38,625 bases of DNA, taken from Bacillota bacterium. Its GTDB lineage: Bacteria; Bacillota; Clostridia; Acetivibrionales; DSM-1351. Each line of letters starts with the position of its first letter. The first letter of the stretch is position 1. The stretch lies in NCBI GenBank assembly GCA_023433945.1, contig JAEYTP010000114.1, forward strand, positions 1 to 38,625. The letters run 5' to 3'. The notes under the pieces are model-generated. The model had not been told where the DNA came from. It saw nothing but the letters and a program-made list of their open reading frames with translations, and ran no database searches. The translations under genes and the position numbers were made by a program. Shown here piece after piece: positions 24,082 to 33,400 of this stretch.

Positions 24082-24639
24082 ATGAACAAGGAGCTTTATA
24101 AACCAATTGAAGAAAAGATGAATAAAACCATACATGTCTTAAAGAATAATCTTGCTGGTATTAGAGCAGGAAGAGCAAATCCGGCAATATTAGACAAGCT
24201 ATCAATAGAGTATTATGGTGCACCTACTCCCATAACACAGATTGCAAGTGTTTCTATACCAGAAGCAAGAGTTATACTTATTCAGCCATGGGAAGCAAAG
24301 CTTCTTAAGGATATTGAGAGGGAGATACTAAAATCTGATATAGGCATCAATCCAAATAATGATGGAAAGGTTATCAGACTCGTATTCCCACCTCTTACAG
24401 AGGAAAGAAGAAAAGATCTTACCAAGACTGTTAAAAAAGACGGAGAAGAATCAAAAGTAGCTATCAGAGCTATCAGAAGAGATGCAATTGAAAGCATGAA
24501 GGCAAAGAAGAAGGCATCTGAGATTACTGAGGATGACTTGAAGAACGCTGAAAAAGATATCCAGAATATCACTGATAAGTTTATTGCAGAGATTGATAAG
24601 ATAGTTGAAGCGAAGGAAAAAGAAATCATGGAGGTATAA
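24082..24639 (+). CDS. frr: Ribosome recycling factor
   Basis: Splits post-termination ribosomes together with EF-G. It has 185 residues, the standard length. The tRNA-like two-domain protein shows the typical LAGIRAGRANPAILD, the PWEAKLLKDIEREI hinge region and the GKVIRLVFPPLTEERRKDL helix. GGAGGAG precedes the ATG. A small unknown gene follows 5 bp later. Confidence 0.98.
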   Translation: MNKELYKPIEEKMNKTIHVLKNNLAGIRAGRANPAILDKLSIEYYGAPTPITQIASVSIPEARVILIQPWEAKLLKDIEREILKSDIGINPNNDGKVIRLVFPPLTEERRKDLTKTVKKDGEESKVAIRAIRRDAIESMKAKKKASEITEDDLKNAEKDIQNITDKFIAEIDKIVEAKEKEIMEV

Positions 24640-24644
24640 TCCTC

Positions 24645-24848
24645 ATGAAAATAGATACACTCATATTAGGGCTTAGCCTAGAGTGTGCTTTAGCTGAGTG
24701 TTTGGATAGGGGATGTGTTATAAAGCGGATTAAGCTAACCGCACCTCCTCGCACGCAAGACAGGCAATACGATAACAGCTATAGAATAGTGAGAGTAGAC
24801 TATTTAGCTGAAAATGAAATATCTTTATTGGTATGTAAGCCCCTCTAA
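24645..24848 (+). CDS. Small conserved-looking protein of unknown function between frr and uppS
   Basis: A 67-residue protein that begins MKIDTLILGLSLECALAE, with a hydrophobic N-terminal helix, a basic middle (VIKRIKLTAPPRTQDRQ) and a beta-like end (YRIVRVDYLAENEISLLVC). It contains three Cys, spaced as C14, C20 and one near the end, without a CxxC motif. GGAGG lies about 10 bases upstream of the ATG, overlapping the end of frr. Tight spacing and codon use like its neighbours support a real gene. Its stop codon lies in the loop of a downstream hairpin. I do not recognise the family. Confidence 0.7.
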   Translation: MKIDTLILGLSLECALAECLDRGCVIKRIKLTAPPRTQDRQYDNSYRIVRVDYLAENEISLLVCKPL

Positions 24849-24866
24849 TATATGAGGGGTTATTTT
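24840..24866 (+). terminator. Hairpin overlapping the stop of the small gene
   Basis: CCCCTC (24840-24845) pairs with GAGGGG (24854-24859), followed by TTATTTTC. The preceding gene's TAA is in the loop, so a terminating ribosome would melt it. It is likely a partial terminator before uppS. Confidence 0.65.
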
Positions 24867-24898
24867 CAAATACGAATAACTGGTGGTGGGGAGTAAAA

Positions 24899-25648
24899 AT
24901 GGCCAGAGGAAATAAATTTTTTGGCAAGAAGACTCAAGCAGAGCAAGTGTTCAATGTGCCTGCGCATATTGCCATTATCCCCGATGGAAATGGCAGATGG
25001 GCTAAAAAAAGAGGCTTACCAAGAAGCGTAGGTCATAGAGAAGGTTCTATGACTTTGAAAAAAATAGTCATTTACTGTTCAAAGCTTGGGGTAAGTCACC
25101 TAACATTCTACGCATTTTCAACAGAAAATTGGAAGAGGCCCAAAGAAGAAGTAAATGCTCTAATGAATTTACTGATGGAATTTATGCAAAGAGCGGAGAA
25201 AGAACTAGAGGGCAGTAATGTTAGAATTAAAGTGATTGGTAACGTTGATGAACTTTCAGATGAGTTGAAAAAAGAAATTGTAAGAGTGGAAAAATATACT
25301 TCACAAAATAGTGGACTACAGTTAAATATAGCTTTGAATTACGGTTCAAGAAATGAAATTGTTCATGCTATCAAAAGCATTGTGAATGCAGTAGAAAATA
25401 AAGAGCTTTCTACAGAGGATATCAGTGAAGAGATATTCGAAAAGCACCTGTATACACGTGAGATACCTGATCCCGATTTACTTATCAGAACAAGTGGTGA
25501 ACTAAGGATCAGTAACTATTTATTGTGGCAATTGGCATATACCGAGCTGTGGTTTAGCGATAAGCTATGGCCTGATTTTAATGAAACAGATATTGCCGAG
25601 GCAATTAAGGATTATAACAATAGAGAAAGAAGATTTGGCGGAGTGTAA
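24899..25648 (+). CDS. uppS: Undecaprenyl diphosphate synthase (isoprenyl transferase)
   Basis: Cis-prenyltransferase that adds isopentenyl units to farnesyl diphosphate to make the C55 lipid carrier for cell-wall synthesis. It has 249 residues. The catalytic Asp is D29 in IIPDGNGRWA. Other signatures are the YAFSTENWKRP stretch, the DPDLLIRTSGELRISNYL motif and the C-terminal ERRFGGV. A GGGGAG site precedes the ATG. It stands next to cdsA and the isoprenoid genes dxr and ispG, so precursor supply and use are grouped. Confidence 0.98.
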   Translation: MARGNKFFGKKTQAEQVFNVPAHIAIIPDGNGRWAKKRGLPRSVGHREGSMTLKKIVIYCSKLGVSHLTFYAFSTENWKRPKEEVNALMNLLMEFMQRAEKELEGSNVRIKVIGNVDELSDELKKEIVRVEKYTSQNSGLQLNIALNYGSRNEIVHAIKSIVNAVENKELSTEDISEEIFEKHLYTREIPDPDLLIRTSGELRISNYLLWQLAYTELWFSDKLWPDFNETDIAEAIKDYNNRERRFGGV

Positions 25649-25684
25649 TAAATAATTCTGTCCATGATAAGGAAAGGGTAGAAG

Positions 25685-26506
25685 ATGTTAAAAACTAGGG
25701 TTATTAGTGCATTGGTTGGATTAGCATTATTGGTTGCAGCATTATATATGGGATCATTGTTTCTGGGTATCATAGTTTGTGTAATTGCCGCAATTGGTTT
25801 GCATGAATTTTATAATTCGCTAGAAAAGGCCAATTTTAAGCCTATTAAGCTTGTAGGCTATTTATCTATAATTCCTTTATTATTACTTGTGTTTAATTAT
25901 GCAAAAATTATTGATTTAGATATGGCAAAAGTAACGGCTGTGTCTGCTTTCATATTGATAGTACTTTGTATGACTGTCATCGTATTTGCAAACAACAAAT
26001 ATAATATAATTGATGCTTGCATTACTATTTTTGGTGTTGCATATATTCCATTTACTCTAAGTTTTGTTATTACCATTAGAAATTTGGATTTTGGTATTAT
26101 ACTCATATGGCTTATTTTTATAGGTGCTTGGGGTACTGACACAATGGCATATACCTGCGGAAGATTATTCGGAAAAAGAAAGATACTTCCTGAAATAAGC
26201 CCCAAGAAAACCTTGGGCGGGGCAGTTGGCGGAGCAATAGGCTGTTTATTACTAATGATGGCCTTTGGCTATATTGTAGAAGTTTATTTTGGACTCAAAA
26301 TGTCCTATGTAGTGCTTGCTATAGTGGGGCTGTTCTGTGGTGTTGTTTCACAGGTTGGTGACTGGTGTGCCTCAGCTATAAAAAGATATGTAAATATTAA
26401 GGACTTTGGCAATATAATGCCCGGTCACGGTGGAGTAATTGATAGATTTGACAGTATTTTATTCGTTGCTCCTACAGTATATTTTTTACTTACTAGTTTT
26501 ATCTAA
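25685..26506 (+). CDS. cdsA: Phosphatidate cytidylyltransferase
   Basis: Integral membrane enzyme that makes CDP-diacylglycerol from phosphatidate and CTP for phospholipid synthesis. It has 273 residues with about eight hydrophobic segments. The C-terminal CDS signature (around residues 222-255) includes IKDFGNIMPGHGGVIDRFDS. GDWCASAIKR precedes it. The start is ATG 25685 after AAAGGG. It is 36 bp after uppS and probably cotranscribed. Confidence 0.97.
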   Translation: MLKTRVISALVGLALLVAALYMGSLFLGIIVCVIAAIGLHEFYNSLEKANFKPIKLVGYLSIIPLLLLVFNYAKIIDLDMAKVTAVSAFILIVLCMTVIVFANNKYNIIDACITIFGVAYIPFTLSFVITIRNLDFGIILIWLIFIGAWGTDTMAYTCGRLFGKRKILPEISPKKTLGGAVGGAIGCLLLMMAFGYIVEVYFGLKMSYVVLAIVGLFCGVVSQVGDWCASAIKRYVNIKDFGNIMPGHGGVIDRFDSILFVAPTVYFLLTSFI

Positions 26507-26652
26507 GTATGTAGTGTACTGTTTGCAAAGAGTATGTGGTCTATTATTTACTAGAGTATGTAGTCAATTATTTACTAGAGTAAGTAGTCTATCATTTGCA
26601 AATAGTATGTAGTCTATTATTTACTAGAGTAAGTAGTCTATCATTTGTAAAG
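26506..26652. repeat. Six 24-25 bp tandem repeats between cdsA and dxr
   Basis: Units like AGTATGTAGTCTATTATTTA start at 26506, 26531, 26555, 26579, 26604 and 26628. Two sub-types alternate in part (ending TTTACTAG or TTTGCAAAT). They begin at the cdsA stop codon and fill nearly the whole gap. No hairpin or promoter is evident in the gap. Confidence 0.9.
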
Positions 26653-26677
26653 AGTTCTAGAAGGGTTTGGTAATTAC

Positions 26678-27835
26678 ATGGCAAAGGTTATTTCTATTAT
26701 TGGCTCAACGGGGTCAATAGGCGTTCAGACACTTGATGTAGCAAGAAATTTGGGAATAAAAGTTGCTGGCCTTTCAGCAAATTCGAATATAGATTTATTG
26801 GAAGAGCAGGTCAGAGCCTTTTTGCCTTCGGTTGTTTCAGTTGGTACAAAGCAATTGGCGAAGGCCTTGGAAGAGCGAATAAATGGCTTAAATATTGAGA
26901 TATATTATGGCAATGAAGGCATGAACAGGGTTGTGGAATTAGAGCAGGTTGATACAGTAGTTACTTCTGTTGTTGGCATTGCAGGGCTGTTGCCAACAAT
27001 GCATGCCATAAAGCACAAGAAGAATATTGCTCTTGCAAATAAAGAGACCCTTGTAACAGCCGGCAGTATTGTCATGCAGGCTGCAAGAGAAAATGGGGTA
27101 GTTATTTATCCAGTTGATAGCGAGCATTCGGCAATATATCAATGTCTTATGGGAAATAATCTTAAAGAAGTAGAAAAGCTTATTATAACTGCTTCTGGTG
27201 GACCATTTAGAGGCAAAACAATTGAACAGCTAAAGGATATCAAACCTGAGCAAGCCTTAAAACACCCAAACTGGAGTATGGGTAGCAAGATTACAATTGA
27301 CTCTGCAACACTTATGAATAAGGGGCTTGAGGTTATTGAAGCAAAATGGCTTTTCGACATGCCTTTGGACAGAATTCAGGTTCTGGTCCATCCTCAGAGC
27401 ATTATCCATTCCATGGTTGAATATGTCGATGGATCAGTAATGGCTCAGCTAGGTTCACCAGATATGAGAATACCTATTCAATTAGCTTTAACTTACCCAA
27501 AAAGATATTCAAACAAATTTAATAAGTTAGATTTATTAAAATGCGGTTTGTTAAATTTTGAAGAGCCGGATACCAAGACTTTTAGGTGTCTTCAGTATGC
27601 ATTTGATGCATTAAAAGAAGGCGGGACTATGCCGGCAGCAATGAATGCTGCAAATGAAATTGCTGTTGCTTCCTTCCTAGAGGGTAGGTTATCCTTCCTT
27701 GGAATAGCACAAACAATTGAAAGTGTTATGAATAAACATAATACGAATACTTTACCAGGTTTGGACGATATAATAGAAGTAGATGAATGGGCACGAAACA
27801 TGGCAAAAGAGCTCATTCAATATAATAGCCGATAA
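26678..27835 (+). CDS. dxr: 1-deoxy-D-xylulose 5-phosphate reductoisomerase
   Basis: Converts DXP to 2-C-methyl-D-erythritol 4-phosphate with NADPH and a divalent metal, the second step of the MEP isoprenoid pathway; it is the target of fosmidomycin. It has 385 residues. The NADPH loop is GSTGSIG (9-15). The active-site motifs are VDSEHSAI and ASGGPF, with NMGxKxTIDSATLMNKGLE-like sequence following. GAAGGG lies rather far before the ATG, so translation initiation may be weak. rseP follows by 22 bp and ispG, another MEP gene, comes after it. Confidence 0.98.
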   Translation: MAKVISIIGSTGSIGVQTLDVARNLGIKVAGLSANSNIDLLEEQVRAFLPSVVSVGTKQLAKALEERINGLNIEIYYGNEGMNRVVELEQVDTVVTSVVGIAGLLPTMHAIKHKKNIALANKETLVTAGSIVMQAARENGVVIYPVDSEHSAIYQCLMGNNLKEVEKLIITASGGPFRGKTIEQLKDIKPEQALKHPNWSMGSKITIDSATLMNKGLEVIEAKWLFDMPLDRIQVLVHPQSIIHSMVEYVDGSVMAQLGSPDMRIPIQLALTYPKRYSNKFNKLDLLKCGLLNFEEPDTKTFRCLQYAFDALKEGGTMPAAMNAANEIAVASFLEGRLSFLGIAQTIESVMNKHNTNTLPGLDDIIEVDEWARNMAKELIQYNSR

Positions 27836-27857
27836 CGGTAGATAGGTGGTCACTTAG

Positions 27858-29144
27858 ATGGGAATAATTATAGCCATTTTGGCTTTGAGTTTTTTGATAA
27901 TAATTCATGAATTGGGACATTTTTTGGTTGCAAAGGCTTTTAAGGTAAGAGTTAATGAGTTTTCTCTCTTTATGGGGCCTAAGCTTTGGAGCTTTCAAAA
28001 GGGTGAAACTCAATATTCACTTAGATTGATTCCAATGGGCGGTTACGTAAAAATGGAGGGTGAGGAAGAAGCCTCTGAAGATGACCGAGCATACAATAAA
28101 AAGCCTATTGGTGTCAGAATGGCCATAATTGCTGCAGGCCCAATAATGAATATACTAGTAGCACTTATATTTGGCTTCATAATAGTTATGAATTCAGGCT
28201 ATGTGACAAAAGTTGTTGAAAGTGTAAAGCCTGGGTCTGTTGCAGAACAGGTAGGGATAAAGGCAGGAGACAAATTTGTAAAATACAATGATAGCAGACT
28301 GTTTATGATAAATGACGTGGAATTATTAGCTTATCCCTTGGAGGTCAATGATCCTGTTACAGTTGAAATCGAGAGAAACGGAAAGACGCAGACAATAGAT
28401 TTTACACCCGATAGAAACGGGGGATATAAGCTTGGCTTTACCCCTAAAGCTGCTGATGGCTCAGTATCAAGAGAGGTACAGAATGTAGCAAGTAATTCTG
28501 CTGCTTATAAAGCAGGGCTAAAGGTAGATGACAAAATTCTAAAGCTTAACGATATCACTGTTAATTCAAGGCAGGATATAGCGGAGGCTTTAAATAGTAT
28601 AAAGGGAAATAAGGTTACTATCACTGTTGAAAGAGATGGACAGAAACTCTCACTAGAGCCAGTAATCCCTGAGATTGGGAAAAACCCTGAAATTTATTCA
28701 ATGGGGCTTACTTTTGGAGCTAAAGAAAGTGGGATTGCTGACGGTATTGTACAGTCAGTAAATTATAACCTTTCATTATCGAGAAGTATATTTATTTCTT
28801 TTTCTTGGCTATTCCAAAAGGTAGTTCCCACAAGTGATATGATGGGACCAATAGGCATTACCACAACCATTAGCGATACAGTTGCAGTAGGAGAGAGCTT
28901 CACGGATAAATTAATTAATCTATTATCCATTACTACGCTTATAAGCATAAACCTAGGGCTTTTGAATCTATTTCCTTTCCCTGCTTTGGATGGCAGTAAG
29001 ATTGTATTACTTGCAGTTGAGGGCATCAGGAAGAAGCCATTGGCTCCTGAAAAGGAAGCAATTATTACTATGGTAGGCTTTGTGCTGTTGATTATGCTAC
29101 TCGTTTATGCATCTTTCAATGACATAGTAAGAATAGTGCGGTGA
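27858..29144 (+). CDS. rseP: RIP metalloprotease RseP (site-2 protease family)
   Basis: Zinc intramembrane protease that cuts membrane-anchored anti-sigma factors or signal-peptide remnants. It has 428 residues. The zinc site is H17-E18-L-G-H21 in the first membrane segment, with the third ligand D378 in the ALDG motif near the C-terminus. Between them are two PDZ-like domains, around residues 113-170 (ESVKPGSVAEQVGIKAGD) and 205-270 (SNSAAYKAGLKVDD). Two PDZ domains are usual in proteobacteria and less so in Gram-positive members, though the first seems complete here. It sits in the usual place after dxr. Confidence 0.96.
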   Translation: MGIIIAILALSFLIIIHELGHFLVAKAFKVRVNEFSLFMGPKLWSFQKGETQYSLRLIPMGGYVKMEGEEEASEDDRAYNKKPIGVRMAIIAAGPIMNILVALIFGFIIVMNSGYVTKVVESVKPGSVAEQVGIKAGDKFVKYNDSRLFMINDVELLAYPLEVNDPVTVEIERNGKTQTIDFTPDRNGGYKLGFTPKAADGSVSREVQNVASNSAAYKAGLKVDDKILKLNDITVNSRQDIAEALNSIKGNKVTITVERDGQKLSLEPVIPEIGKNPEIYSMGLTFGAKESGIADGIVQSVNYNLSLSRSIFISFSWLFQKVVPTSDMMGPIGITTTISDTVAVGESFTDKLINLLSITTLISINLGLLNLFPFPALDGSKIVLLAVEGIRKKPLAPEKEAIITMVGFVLLIMLLVYASFNDIVRIVR

Positions 29145-29228
29145 GGCTTTTTTAGCTTTTATGAGTAATGTCACTAATATATGGCAATAGTATGCTAGTG
29201 TAAATGCATACATTTAGAGGAAAACAAT

Positions 29229-30293
29229 ATGAATTACAATACACCAGTGAGAAAACAAACAAAACAGATTAGAATAGGACAAGTGCTTGTCGGAGGTAAT
29301 GCTCCGGTAAGCATTCAGTCCATGACAAATACAGATACCAGAGATGTTAAGGCTACAATTGAGCAGATTACGAGACTGACTGCTGCCGGCTGTGATATCA
29401 TCAGGGTCGCAGTACCTGACATGGAAGCAGCGCAGGCCATCAAAGCTATAAAAGCCGGCATCACTATTCCGCTTGTCGCGGACATTCACTTCGATTACAG
29501 ACTTGCACTCGAGTGTATGAAAAATGGCGTAGACAAGATTAGGCTCAATCCAGGAAATATCGGTGGTCACGACAGGGTGAAGGCAGTTGCTGATATGGCA
29601 AAGGAGAGGGCAATTCCTATCAGAATTGGAGTTAATTCCGGTTCTGTCGAGAAAAGTATAGTTGAAAAATACGGTGGAGTAACACCCGAAGGCATGGTTG
29701 AAAGTGCTCTTTCACATGCAAGCTTACTAGAGGATGAGAACTTTTCTGATATAGCCATTTCCATAAAGGCTTCAAGCGTTCCAATGACTATTGCAGCATA
29801 TAGGCTATTGTCACAGAGGACAAACTATCCTCTGCACGTTGGTGTTACAGAGGCAGGGACCATAAAAAAAGGTACAATCAAGTCCTCAGTAGGCATTGGA
29901 TGCTTACTGGCAGAAGGGATTGGTGACACAATAAGGGTTTCCCTTACAGGTGACCCTGTAGAGGAAATCATTGTGGGTAGAGAAATACTTAAATCACTTG
30001 GTATGATAAAGCAGGGTATTGAAATTGTATCCTGCCCAACCTGTGGAAGAACCAAAATTGATTTGATAAGCATTGCAAATCAGGTAGAGCCTGTATTGGA
30101 GAAGATAGACAAAAATATCAAGGTTGCTATCATGGGGTGTGCCGTTAATGGACCGGGGGAAGCAAAGGATGCAGATATCGGAATAGCAGGCGGTGTGAAT
30201 GAAGCATTGCTGTTTAAAAAGGGTACAATTATTAGAAAAATACCTCAGGATAGAATTGTTGAGGAACTCATAAAAGAGATTAGAGAAATGTAG
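29229..30293 (+). CDS. ispG: 4-hydroxy-3-methylbut-2-enyl diphosphate synthase
   Basis: 4Fe-4S enzyme that converts methylerythritol cyclodiphosphate to HMBPP in the MEP pathway. It has 354 residues, the short bacterial type. The N-terminal TIM barrel (IQSMTNTDTRDV near the start) is followed by the cluster domain with C269-x2-C272 (SCPTCGRT) and C304 in GCAVNGPGE; the catalytic Glu is E311. The start is an ATG with AGAGGAAAA upstream. It stands 84 bp after rseP and is oxygen-sensitive, in keeping with an anaerobe. Confidence 0.98.
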   Translation: MNYNTPVRKQTKQIRIGQVLVGGNAPVSIQSMTNTDTRDVKATIEQITRLTAAGCDIIRVAVPDMEAAQAIKAIKAGITIPLVADIHFDYRLALECMKNGVDKIRLNPGNIGGHDRVKAVADMAKERAIPIRIGVNSGSVEKSIVEKYGGVTPEGMVESALSHASLLEDENFSDIAISIKASSVPMTIAAYRLLSQRTNYPLHVGVTEAGTIKKGTIKSSVGIGCLLAEGIGDTIRVSLTGDPVEEIIVGREILKSLGMIKQGIEIVSCPTCGRTKIDLISIANQVEPVLEKIDKNIKVAIMGCAVNGPGEAKDADIGIAGGVNEALLFKKGTIIRKIPQDRIVEELIKEIREM

Positions 30294-30432
30294 TAAAACG
30301 ATATATGGATATACCAATATAAAAATATATAGACGGATATATTGATATATACTGGCATTTGGATACTATTTGACATATATGTAAGTAAATAAAAAAATAT
30401 ACAATTAACAAATGTATTAATGGGGTCGTGAG

Positions 30433-33400
30433 ATGAGTATACAACAGAATAGTTTGTTGAAGGATTTATTCCCTGAGGTAGTCGAATCAAGCGGGGAATT
30501 TTCTGTTTTGGGCGGACTGTCCGTTGAAAAAATGAGTGTTTTTATCAAGTCTAATAGGCTAGAAATCAATGCTACTTCAAATGAAATTTTGAACAACGAG
30601 CTACTGCAAGCGTTTGAAACCAAGCTCTGTGAAAAGCTAGGTGCTATTGCTGTGCTCGCAATCAGATATACCAAGCCTTATACCCTTGAGGAGTTTGTGA
30701 AGGAATGCTGGGATAATATAGTGACTTTGCTGAATTGCAAGGTGGCACTTTCAAAGGGCATTCTTGCGGGGAGCACCTGCGACATTCAAGGAAATAAGCT
30801 CATTATCAATCTGACTACAAAGGGCGCAAGCATACTAAAGGCGCAAGAATGCAATACAATTATAGAGAAGTATGTGCTAGAAAGCATTGGAAAGCCCTCG
30901 AAGGTTGAATTCGTTGACGCACAAGTTGACAACAGCACCTTGGATGAGTATGTTGCGCAAAAAGAGATTGAGCAGGCACAGATTATCAGCTCTGCAATGA
31001 CGGCGGCGGCAGAGACCAAGTCAGGTGCAGGGACTAAGCCTAAGTCGGCTGGGGGAGAAAGCAGTATAAAGGGCGGCGTCATTGCCGGTAAGCCATTTAC
31101 TGATCAGCCAATGAGAATGTCTGAGGTAACACAGGATTCTGGTAGAGTTGCTATATCGGGAGAGGTTTTCAGGACGGAATCGCGAGAGCTTAGAAGTGGT
31201 AAGTTTATCTATATATTTGATATGACGGACTATACAAGCTCGGTTACCGTAAAAATGTTTGTAGAAAAGAAGGATATTGATACTATATCGGGAGCCATAA
31301 AAGAGGGAAGCTGTCTAAAGGTAAGAGGTGAGGCTCAATACGACAAGTTTGCCAAGGAACTAGCTGTCATGGCCTTTGACGTTGTTGAGACAGAAAAAGA
31401 TGAAAAGATGGATGAAGCTGAAGAGAAGAGAGTAGAGTTGCATCTTCACTCCCAGATGAGCTCCATGGATGGAGTATCAAATGTTAAAGATCTGGTAAAG
31501 AGGGCTGCTCAATGGGGAATGAAGGCAATAGCCATTACAGACCATGGGGTGGTACAAGCTTACCCAGATGCTTTTGCAGCATCCAAAAAGAATAAGATTA
31601 AGATAATATACGGAGTGGAATGCTATCTTCTCGATGATCAGGTTCCTATTGTATACCATCCAAATGGCCATAGCCTAGAAGATGAATTTGTGGTGTTTGA
31701 CTTAGAGACAACTGGCTTAAATTCATATAAAGATAGAATAACGGAAATAGGTGCTGTAAAAATCAAGGGTGGGAAGATTGTAGATAAATTCTCTACCTTT
31801 GTAAACCCTGGAATGCCAATACCAAGCTTTATTGTTAAGCTTACCGGTATTACCGATGAGATGGTAGCCGATGCACCCCCAATTGAACAGGTAATGAATG
31901 AATTTCTAGAATTCATTCAAGGCAGTGTTTTGGTTGCACACAATGCTAATTTTGATATCGGTTTCTTGAGACAAAATGCAAAACTAATGGGTGAAAAGAT
32001 AAAAAATCCTGTTATAGATACACTTGAGCTATGCAGAAAAATGTTTCCTGAGTTAGGAAAATATAAGCTTAATATCATTGCAAAACACTTAGGAATTGAG
32101 CTTGAAAATCATCACCGTGCCGTTGATGATTCATTGGCAACTGCCAAAATATTAATTTACTGCATGGATATTCTCAGAGACAAGGGATGCAAGTCAATAA
32201 ATGATATTCAGGGGATGTTTGACGGTGCTGTTAACCTCAAAGCAAGCTCTTACCATGCGATAATACTGGTAAGAAATCAGGCTGGACTAAAAAATCTGTA
32301 CAAGATTGTTTCAGAGTCTCATTTAAAGTATTTTTACAAAAAACCCAGGGTGCCCAAAAAACTACTTATGGAGCACAGGGAAGGACTCATACTAGGTAGT
32401 GCCTGCGAAGCTGGAGAGCTATATCGTGCCATTCTCAACAATAAGACAGATGAGGAGCTCTCTAATATAGTAAGATTCTACGATTATCTTGAGATACAGC
32501 CTCTTGGCAACAATCAGTTCCTTTTGAACAATGGAAAGGTATCCTCAATGGAGGAACTCAGAAAGATAAACAAAAGGATAGTAAAGCTGGGAGAAAAGCA
32601 CAAAAAACCTGTAGTTGCCACTTGTGATGTGCACTTCCTCGATCCTAGGGATGAGGTATACAGAAGAATACTAATGTCTGGTCAGGGGTACACTGATGCC
32701 GACAATCAAGCTCCATTATACTTGAGGACCACTGATGAAATGCTCGAGGAGTTCCAGTACTTAGGAAGCGAAAAGGCATATGAGGTGGTTGTAACAAACA
32801 CGAATTTGATAGCAGATATGGTTGATGTAATAGCTCCAGTTCCTGAAGGTACCTTCCCTCCTAAAATTGAAGGCGCCGAGCATGATATTGAAGAGATGGC
32901 AATTAGCACAGCAAAGAAGATATATGGGGAAGAACTGCCCGAAGTTGTTTCTCAGAGGTTGGAGAAGGAACTCAACTCTATAATTAAAAATGGCTTCTCA
33001 GTTATGTATCTGATCGCTCAAAAGCTAGTTTCTAAGTCTTTGAGTGATGGCTACCTGGTTGGTTCAAGAGGATCGGTCGGTTCATCCTTTGTAGCAAATA
33101 TGGCAGGTATAACTGAGGTTAATTCATTGCAGCCACATTATATTTGTGAAAATTGCAAGTATTCAGAATTCATCTTGGATGGATCATATGACTGTGGTTT
33201 CGATATGCCCGATAAAGCTTGTCCTAAGTGTGGCAACAATCTCAAAAAGGATGGATATGATATACCGTTTGAAACGTTCCTTGGCTTTGATGGGGACAAG
33301 GAGCCTGATATAGACCTTAACTTCTCAGGAGAATATCAGCCCGTTGCACATAAGTACACGGAAGAACTCTTTGGAGAAGGCTATGTATTCAGAGCGGGAA

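Noticed and set aside
30370..30403. polC promoter with TTGACA and TATACA
   Set aside because: The spacer is 22 bp, too long for sigma-A.
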